From: Streptococcus parasanguinis CC87K
Lineage (GTDB): Bacteria; Bacillota; Bacilli; Lactobacillales; Streptococcaceae
Reading direction: 5' to 3'
Assembly: GCF_000507765.1 (NCBI RefSeq)
Contig: NZ_KI669402.1
Location: forward strand, 1-64,000
DNA length: 64,000 nt
Both the position numbers and the translations under genes were made by a program. The notes under the pieces were generated by a model. That model did not search any database, was not told where the DNA came from, and saw nothing but the letters and a program-made list of their open reading frames with translations. Positions 53,789 to 64,000 of the stretch are shown piece after piece (the first letter of the stretch is position 1; every line of letters begins with the position of its first letter).

Positions 53789-54527
53789 AACGGATCTCCT
53801 TTAAATATAAGCCATTTGGCGCTGCTGTAGGACCTGCTAGATTGCGGTCCTTCTTTTCCAAAATCAGATCGATCTGCTCGATTGGCATCCGATCATTTCC
53901 GATCTTCAACAAAGTTCCCACCATATTGCGGATTTGCTTGTAGAGAAAACCATTGCCCGAAAAGGTAAAGACAAGGCGATGATGTTCTGCATCCTCGACC
54001 AAGCGAGCCTCTGTAATCGTGCGAACCTTGTCTTCCACACTGGTTCCTGAAGCTGTGAAACCGGTGAAATCATGGGTTCCCTCCAACTTTTGGATGGCCG
54101 CTTGCATCTTTTCCACATCCAAAGGATAAGGATAGTGGGTGGCATAGTGGCGCATCATGGGGTTCTTGGGACGACCATAATCCACGATGAATTCGTAGGT
54201 TTTGCTGTGCTTCTGGTAGCGTGAGTGAAAGTCATCTGCTACTTGCTCCACTCGGATGAAATCAATATCCTCTGGGGTTTGGGTATCGAGGGCAAAGCGA
54301 AGCTTTTCCTCGTCTCGCGCTTGGGGGAGATCAAAATGAATCACCTGGCCAAGAGCATGGACACCTGAATCCGTTCGCCCCGCTCCATGAACGGTGACAG
54401 GGGTTCCTTGATTGAGGCGCGTCAAGGTCTTCTCGATTTCCTCTTGCACACTACGGGCATGCGGTTGGCGTTGAAACCCTGCAAACAAGGTCCCGTCATA
54501 TGAAATGGTTGCTTTGTATCGTGTCAT
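53781..54527 (-). CDS. truA: tRNA pseudouridine(38-40) synthase TruA
   Basis: Modifies uridines 38-40 in the tRNA anticodon stem. 248 residues. Begins [21 protein letters not shown]; catalytic Asp in the [17 protein letters not shown] motif at about residue 53; later [10 protein letters not shown] and [16 protein letters not shown]. The predicted -10 is only 6 nt before the ATG and no Shine-Dalgarno is visible, so the mRNA may be leaderless. First of four genes. Confidence 0.95.
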   Translation of the reverse strand: MTRYKATISYDGTLFAGFQRQPHARSVQEEIEKTLTRLNQGTPVTVHGAGRTDSGVHALGQVIHFDLPQARDEEKLRFALDTQTPEDIDFIRVEQVADDFHSRYQKHSKTYEFIVDYGRPKNPMMRHYATHYPYPLDVEKMQAAIQKLEGTHDFTGFTASGTSVEDKVRTITEARLVEDAEHHRLVFTFSGNGFLYKQIRNMVGTLLKIGNDRMPIEQIDLILEKKDRNLAGPTAAPNGLYLKEIRYE

Positions 54528-54533
54528 GGTTTT

Positions 54534-54562
54534 ATTTTAGCAGGATATAGAAGGGGTTACAA
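54534..54562 (-). promoter_or_regulatory. truA promoter, possibly giving a leaderless mRNA
   Basis: Minus strand TTGTAA (54557-54562), 17 nt, TAAAAT (54534-54539). A start 7 nt after the -10 would be the A of the truA ATG at 54527. Confidence 0.6.
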
Positions 54563-54609
54563 GAGTGAAAAATCCAAACTGTCCGGGTACAGTTTTGTAA
54601 ACACAAAAA

Positions 54610-54784
54610 GAGGCTGGGACAAAAGTCCTAGCCTCTCAATTATTTTTGGATTGTCGAGCAAGACGCAGTGGTTGAGTGGGCTCTACTACGCTGATTTCAT
54701 CAGCTTTTACAGCCCTACTCAACTGTGCGGAGGTGGGACGACGAAATCGAATTCTAACGAATTACCGATTTCTGTCCCACTCTC
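54610..54784 (-). repeat. Three-hairpin intergenic repeat, subfamily A, copy 4
   Basis: A 175-bp copy 32 nt after the strH stop, in the orientation of copy 1. The minus-strand strH transcript reads hairpin III first and ends with hairpin I (GAGGCTAGGAC / GTCCCAGCCTC) followed by TTTTT, a usable terminator. Confidence 0.9.
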
Positions 54785-54816
54785 CTAACTTCGACCTGTT
54801 ACAAGTCAACTAGGTC

Positions 54817-58353
<3,537 letters not shown>

Positions 58354-58365
58354 CTAAATTGTCTT

Positions 58366-58410
58366 TGTAATCGTTTTCTTAAATTTACCACGATATCTTA
58401 ATAAATTCAA
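58366..58410 (-). promoter_or_regulatory. strH promoter with cre-like site at the transcript start
   Basis: Minus strand TTGAAT (58405-58410), 17 nt, TAAATT (58382-58387). TGTAATCGTTTTCT (58366-58379) resembles the CcpA operator and spans the predicted start of transcription, a typical repressing position. Confidence 0.65.
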
Positions 58411-58465
58411 TGAGGCTTCTCATTATTCTTTAATTAGGAGAGGAAGTTCTTGGATTCGATCCAAA

Positions 58466-58506
58466 ATAAAACGAGCCCCTTACTCAAAAGGAAACTCGTT
58501 TTTTCT
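58466..58506 (-). terminator. Terminator of dnaJ
   Basis: Minus strand AACGAG...TCCTT / AAGG...CTCGTT hairpin with internal loops, followed by a T-rich run; it starts at the dnaJ stop codon. Confidence 0.75.
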
Positions 58507-59639
58507 TATAAATCATCCAAGGCATCTTTGACCTTATCAAAGAACCCTTTTTTCTTTGGGTTGACCTTCAAATCACTTGCTTCCGCAAAGGCTTGAAGGG
58601 CTTCTTTTTGCTTATCATTTAATCCAGTTGGGGTGACGACATTGACAGATACATATTGATCCCCCATGGCACCACCACGTAAGCTTGGAGCCCCTTTTCC
58701 ACGGAGGCGGAATTTCTTACCAGTTTGGGTTCCTTCAGGAATGACCAAATCGACATCTCCATGAACGGTTGGCACATGGACCGTATCTCCAAGAGCTGCT
58801 TGGACAAAGTTCAAGTCTAACTTGTAGTAGATGGTTGAGCCATCTCGTTCGAAGCGATCGCTCGGCTCAACATTGACAACAACATACAAGTCACCATAAG
58901 GTCCACCGTTAAAGCCAGCTTCTCCTTGACCAGCTAAGCGGATTTGTTGACCTGTTTCAACTCCTGCAGGAATCTTGACATTCACGCTATGAGCTTGTTT
59001 TTCATGACCTGTTCCACGACAAGTCGTACATGGATCTTTGATTTCTTGACCACGACCATGACAGACATCACAGGTCACTTGACGGCGCATCATCCCAAGA
59101 GGGGTTTGCGTATCCACATTGATGACTCCAGAACCATGACAGCGTCCACAGGTCACCGGACTAGTGCCTGGCTTAGCCCCAGAACCATGACAGGTATGAC
59201 AGCTAGCTTCCCGATGGTACTTGACTTCTTTTTCCGCACCAAAAATCGCTTCTTCAAACTTGAGATTAACGCGGTATTGGAGGTCATCCCCTTGGCGAGG
59301 AGCATTCGGATTACGGCTTGCACCACCACCAAAGAAGCTAGAGAAGATATCTTCAAAGCCACCAAAACCAGCACCATCAAAGCCACCAAAACCACCTGCT
59401 CCGCCACCGAAGCCACCATTGGCACCCGCAGCACCATATTGGTCATAAGCAGCCCGTTTTTGCTCGTCACTCAAAGTCTCATAAGCTTCTTGAACTTCCT
59501 TGTACTTTTCCTCAGCACCAGGCTCCTTGTTGATATCTGGGTGATATTTTTTAGATAATTTCCGATAGGCTTTCTTGATCTCATCTTGAGATGCATTCTT
59601 TGAAACGCCCAAACGGTCATAAAATTCAGTATTGTTCAT
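58506..59639 (-). CDS. dnaJ: Co-chaperone DnaJ
   Basis: Hsp40 partner that stimulates DnaK ATPase and binds unfolded protein. 377 residues, type I. The J-domain (about 1-70) has HPD at 33-35. A Gly/Phe-rich linker spans about 74-110. The zinc domain has four repeats ([32 protein letters not shown]), and two C-terminal beta domains follow. It is separated from dnaK by a pfpI-like gene and structured spacers. No CIRCE element lies before it. Confidence 0.96.
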   Translation of the reverse strand: MNNTEFYDRLGVSKNASQDEIKKAYRKLSKKYHPDINKEPGAEEKYKEVQEAYETLSDEQKRAAYDQYGAAGANGGFGGGAGGFGGFDGAGFGGFEDIFSSFFGGGASRNPNAPRQGDDLQYRVNLKFEEAIFGAEKEVKYHREASCHTCHGSGAKPGTSPVTCGRCHGSGVINVDTQTPLGMMRRQVTCDVCHGRGQEIKDPCTTCRGTGHEKQAHSVNVKIPAGVETGQQIRLAGQGEAGFNGGPYGDLYVVVNVEPSDRFERDGSTIYYKLDLNFVQAALGDTVHVPTVHGDVDLVIPEGTQTGKKFRLRGKGAPSLRGGAMGDQYVSVNVVTPTGLNDKQKEALQAFAEASDLKVNPKKKGFFDKVKDALDDL

Positions 59640-59651
59640 ACAAGATACTAA

Positions 59652-59842
59652 GAGCGAACAGAAAGCGACTGAAATTTAGGAAACCGACAAGAAATCCTGA
59701 TTTCTTAGGCGGTTTATCTAATTTCCAAGCTTTCCGCTCGAGTTCAATTCCCCGAACGCTCTTTGTTCCTTTCTTTCATATTGAGTAAGAATTTCTGGAA
59801 CCCGTGTTCAGTTACGAACACTCTTTGTTCCTTTCTATAATT
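59652..59842. repeat. Structured spacer before dnaJ: long palindrome plus a 22-bp direct repeat
   Basis: 59652-59739 is a large imperfect palindrome: GAGCG...CGCTC outside, AAACCG/CGGTTT (59681-59686, 59710-59715), and AGAAATC-CT-GATTTCT (59690-59705) inside. Then CGAAC[G/A]CTCTTTGTTCCTTTCT occurs twice (from 59753 and 59816, one mismatch); the second copy also forms GGAAC...GTGTTC / GAACAC...GTTCC. Origin and role are unknown. Confidence 0.7.
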
Positions 59843-59855
59843 TTCATGTACATCT

Positions 59856-60488
59856 TTAGAGGCTGTTTTCTATACTTCGCTTCACTTGATCAAACTCTTG
59901 GTCCGATAGAGTAAATATCAAATCCTCTTCAGCGTACTCGTTCTGTTCCTTAAAGTAGTTGTCCGTATTCTCTGCCAAGCCTAAACTTAGAATCACTTTT
60001 CTTGCAAACTCTTGATGGGCAAAACCGATAGCTGTAATGATCTGTTTATCTTGCACAAGAACTTTCGGTTGGAAATTTTCACGTGGAAGAAATTCAAAAT
60101 AGTCAAAGAAGTTTTGCCAAATTCCACCTGTAAATTTCGTGTCCTTCAACAGACCTGCTTTCGCTAATAAAAGAGGCGCTGAAGAAATGGCTGCAATTAG
60201 GATATCTTGCTCACCAAGATCCCTCAAGAACGAAATCAATTTCTCATCCTGTAGGGCAGGTCCTATATTGACCATTCCTGGCAAAATCACGCAAGAATAC
60301 TCTTCTATACGGATTTGATCTAGTGTTTTCGTTGGTTGACAGGGCAAGCCATCCTCAGAGACCACCATCGAATGATCTGAAGTGGCATAATCAATCGTAC
60401 TATCAAAAGACAGAGCTAAAGTACTTGTTAAAGCGGTTATCTCATAAAGAGAAAAATTAGGATAAATGATACAAAGTACTTTTTTCAT
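59856..60488 (-). CDS. DJ-1/PfpI-superfamily protein with Ser in place of the nucleophile Cys
   Basis: A 210-residue protein of the class I glutamine-amidotransferase-like fold. Begins KKVLCIIYPNFSLYEI; middle CVILPGMVNIGPAL; elbow LIAAISSAPLLLAKAGLL, where the usual Cys of AAICxG is Ser102. I start at 60488 (GAGG 9 nt upstream); an ATG three codons earlier overlaps that site. Relatives act as glyoxalases, deglycases or regulators through the Cys, so the activity here is doubtful. It lies between dnaK and dnaJ, suggesting stress-linked expression. Confidence 0.82.
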   Translation of the reverse strand: MKKVLCIIYPNFSLYEITALTSTLALSFDSTIDYATSDHSMVVSEDGLPCQPTKTLDQIRIEEYSCVILPGMVNIGPALQDEKLISFLRDLGEQDILIAAISSAPLLLAKAGLLKDTKFTGGIWQNFFDYFEFLPRENFQPKVLVQDKQIITAIGFAHQEFARKVILSLGLAENTDNYFKEQNEYAEEDLIFTLSDQEFDQVKRSIENSL

Positions 60489-60510
60489 AGGCAACATCCT
60501 CTATTTTACC

Positions 60511-60686
60511 GAAAAACAGAGGCTGGGTTGCAACCTCTGGATTTCTTTTTATCATTTACTAGTTAGGCGTTTAGGAAAGGCGCCATAGCGAGTGCCGTAG
60601 AATGACAATCACTTTAGTGATTAGTCATTCTTAACACCTCGCTCCCCGATTTTCAAGCTCGGGATAAAATAGTCCACTGGACTATT

Positions 60687-60689
<3 letters not shown>
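60511..60689 (-). other. Chain of hairpins between dnaK and the PfpI-like gene, ending in a terminator
   Basis: Minus-strand order: AAAATAGTCC/GGACTATTTT (60666-60688, includes the dnaK stop); CCCGA/TCGGG; a composite stem GCGAG.TG + AGAATGAC + ATCAC pairing with GTGAT, GTCATTCT, CACTCGC (60588-60643); GGCG-CC...CGCC (about 60566-60583); and CAGAGG/CCTCTG with TTTTT (about 60512-60538), a likely terminator. The number of hairpins exceeds what one terminator needs. Confidence 0.65.
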
Positions 60690-62664
<1,975 letters not shown>

Positions 62665-62766
62665 GCCTTTGGTTCGCTACGCTCACTATTGGTAAAGCCG
62701 AACCGTTTCTTATCTTTCTTTCATAGTTTAGTGTCGTTTCGGACAAGATTTTTCAAGTTTTCTAGC

Positions 62767-63291
62767 CTAATTGTAGACAACTACCATAGCCGGTCTTAAA
62801 ATACGGTCATGGAGTTTGTAGCCTTTTTGGAAGACTTGTGCGATGGTGTCTGCTGGATGTTCATCATCTGCAGGTAGGGTTTGGATGGCCATGTGGTAGT
62901 TATGGTCAAAGGCTCCGTCCGCTGGAATTTCTTCGATTCCTTCTTCTTTCAGAGCATGTACCAAACTTTCTTGGACCATTTCCAAGCCCTTCTTCACATC
63001 ATCTGTCAATCCTTCGACGGCAAGGGCGCGTTCGAGGTTGTCCAGTGATGGTAAGATCGCTTTTGCCAAATCTTGGCTACGGTATTTTTGTAATTGTTGA
63101 CGTTCTTCATTGGCACGGCGCTGAATATTTTGCATTTCTGCATGAGCACGAAGGTATTTGTTTTCAAATTCCTCGGCACGCGCTTGTGCTTCTTCTAACT
63201 CAGAAGGTTGGTTGCTTTCCTCTACAACTTCTTCAGTTGTTTGGGCAACTTCCTCTTCTTTCACGTCTTCTTTTTTGATATCTTCTGTCAA
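62767..63291 (-). CDS. grpE: Nucleotide exchange factor GrpE
   Basis: Releases ADP from DnaK. 174 residues: acidic N-terminal tail, long coiled-coil helix (about 40-90; [27 protein letters not shown] in parts), C-terminal beta-wing ([19 protein letters not shown]). I start at TTG 63291 (MTEDIKKED) because AGGGG lies 8 nt upstream and the pneumococcal protein begins at this point; an in-frame ATG at 63309 lies on the ribosome site itself. It is 24 nt after hrcA. Confidence 0.92.
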   Translation of the reverse strand: MTEDIKKEDVKEEEVAQTTEEVVEESNQPSELEEAQARAEEFENKYLRAHAEMQNIQRRANEERQQLQKYRSQDLAKAILPSLDNLERALAVEGLTDDVKKGLEMVQESLVHALKEEGIEEIPADGAFDHNYHMAIQTLPADDEHPADTIAQVFQKGYKLHDRILRPAMVVVYN

Positions 63292-63315
63292 GGCATACAC
63301 CCCTTTCATTTGGTC

Positions 63316-64000
63316 TTAATTTACTTCATAATGGTTGCTATTGAGGTAACGGTAGTAGTCCGTCAACTTCATAACCAGTACCCGTCCGATGACATTGACC
63401 AGGCTAATCACACGCCTGTAATCCATCTCTACGGGACCAATCACATGCATGAGGGCCATCCCACGATAAGGAACCAGGAACTTGTGACTAATGACCGTCA
63501 CATTCTTCAAGGCCTTCTCTTGGGATTCTGCAACCAGGATCTGGGTCATTTGGTCTTCTGGCATTCCCCCTCGCAACTCGAGAGCTACGTGTTGGGGATT
63601 ATCTAAGAACTGATAGGTCTGAAGATCGGCGTAGGTTAAGGATGAAACCTTTCCTTCTACAAAGACCAGTTCTTGAAACAGTTGCGAGAAGACGTAATCA
63701 AAGAGATCCAGCACATTGTCTGTCGTCTTGAAATAGCGCTGTACAATCTGTGGAATCTCTGTCCGCAAGCGGTAGTGGATATCCAAGACTGTATTTCCAA
63801 TGAAACGTTCTTGAACTAGCTGATGGAAGATCTCCAAGTCACTGGTTAAGAAATTCTTTGGAATGGCAAACTGGACGGTGACAGGCTTTGATTCATCCAA
63901 GGTCAGAACTGCTAAGGCATCGTGATTGGATAATGGAACAATTTCAAAACCAGTCAAGCGCTGACGTGTCGGTTCAACATCCTGAATCACTGCGGTGTAA
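63316..64000 (-). CDS. hrcA: Heat-inducible repressor HrcA, 5' part outside the window
   Basis: C-terminal two thirds (about 228 residues) of HrcA, the repressor that binds CIRCE operators of chaperone genes. The visible part includes [16 protein letters not shown], a central dimerisation region, and the conserved [32 protein letters not shown] end (given in part). The frame is open to position 64000 and the start codon and helix-turn-helix lie beyond it. It begins the hrcA-grpE-dnaK-dnaJ cluster; its CIRCE site would also lie outside. Confidence 0.93.
   Translation of the reverse strand, partial: YTAVIQDVEPTRQRLTGFEIVPLSNHDALAVLTLDESKPVTVQFAIPKNFLTSDLEIFHQLVQERFIGNTVLDIHYRLRTEIPQIVQRYFKTTDNVLDLFDYVFSQLFQELVFVEGKVSSLTYADLQTYQFLDNPQHVALELRGGMPEDQMTQILVAESQEKALKNVTVISHKFLVPYRGMALMHVIGPVEMDYRRVISLVNVIGRVLVMKLTDYYRYLNSNHYEVN

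Noticed and set aside
58944-59558. A 204-codon plus-strand frame opposite dnaJ, and other long antisense frames such as 13389-13997
   Set aside because: They are shadows of biased codons in dnaJ and in sufB/sufU; no promoter, ribosome site or domain is visible.

Overview
The window is chromosomal DNA of a low-GC Gram-positive coccus, almost certainly a Streptococcus of the mitis/sanguinis type. The support is: the 16S and 23S sequence with an intervening tRNA-Ala, the amiACDEF oligopeptide permease, the sufCDSUB - mecA - rgpG - uppP neighbourhood, an rpoE (delta subunit) - pyrG block, the hrcA-grpE-dnaK-dnaJ cluster, and a cell-wall anchored two-domain StrH-like hexosaminidase with YSIRK signal and LPXTG anchor. 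The species cannot be fixed from sequence reading alone. Almost everything is on the minus strand. I saw no insertion sequence, prophage, integrase or CRISPR array.

Layout. 1-4110: an rRNA operon (23S cut by the window edge, tRNA-Ala, 16S, strong promoter). 4151-10762: the ami oligopeptide permease operon with a CodY-type box at its promoter. 10850-12167: a plus-strand D,D-carboxypeptidase-like gene whose three active-site motifs are all lost. 12183-20416: suf iron-sulphur operon, rgpG, mecA, uppP. 20491-24923: a DUF2207 membrane protein, divergent from an amino-acid ABC transporter. 24938-30952: a small HTH-like gene, an SPFH protein, and the ilvBNCA branched-chain amino-acid genes with a CodY-type box. 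31011-34979: a six-gene operon of two tiny membrane proteins, an ABC exporter and a LuxR-type two-component system. 35023-38483: a lipoprotein, yloU-fakA and rpmB. 38513-40392: a LytTR regulator with two LiaF-like membrane proteins. 40399-46766: tRNA-Thr, GNAT, an ABC-2 exporter with a catabolite-repression site, a hydrolase, fba, tRNA-Leu. 46858-54562: pyrG with a leader attenuator, rpoE, tig, and a truA-kinase-ECF cluster. 54610-64000: strH and the chaperone genes dnaJ, dnaK, grpE and partial hrcA, separated by unusually structured intergenic DNA.

The most notable signal not explained by genes is a repeat family with six copies (31011, 38009, 39778, 46858, 49592, 54610). Each folds into three consecutive hairpins around a conserved core. 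Two sequence subfamilies differ by compensatory base changes, and every copy lies 6-33 nt downstream of a stop codon, in either orientation. A seventh, solo hairpin follows uppP. Other leads are the dead carboxypeptidase, a matched pair of LytTR-type direct-repeat promoters, a BOX-like element before dnaK, and a possible leaderless truA mRNA.

Working together: CodY-type boxes link peptide import (ami) with branched-chain amino-acid synthesis (ilv), a standard nutrient logic. CcpA-type sites sit on strH and on an ABC exporter. Envelope functions (rgpG, uppP, strH, LiaF-like proteins, the TCS/ABC operon) are over-represented. All promoters, operators and terminators are read by eye and are predictions.
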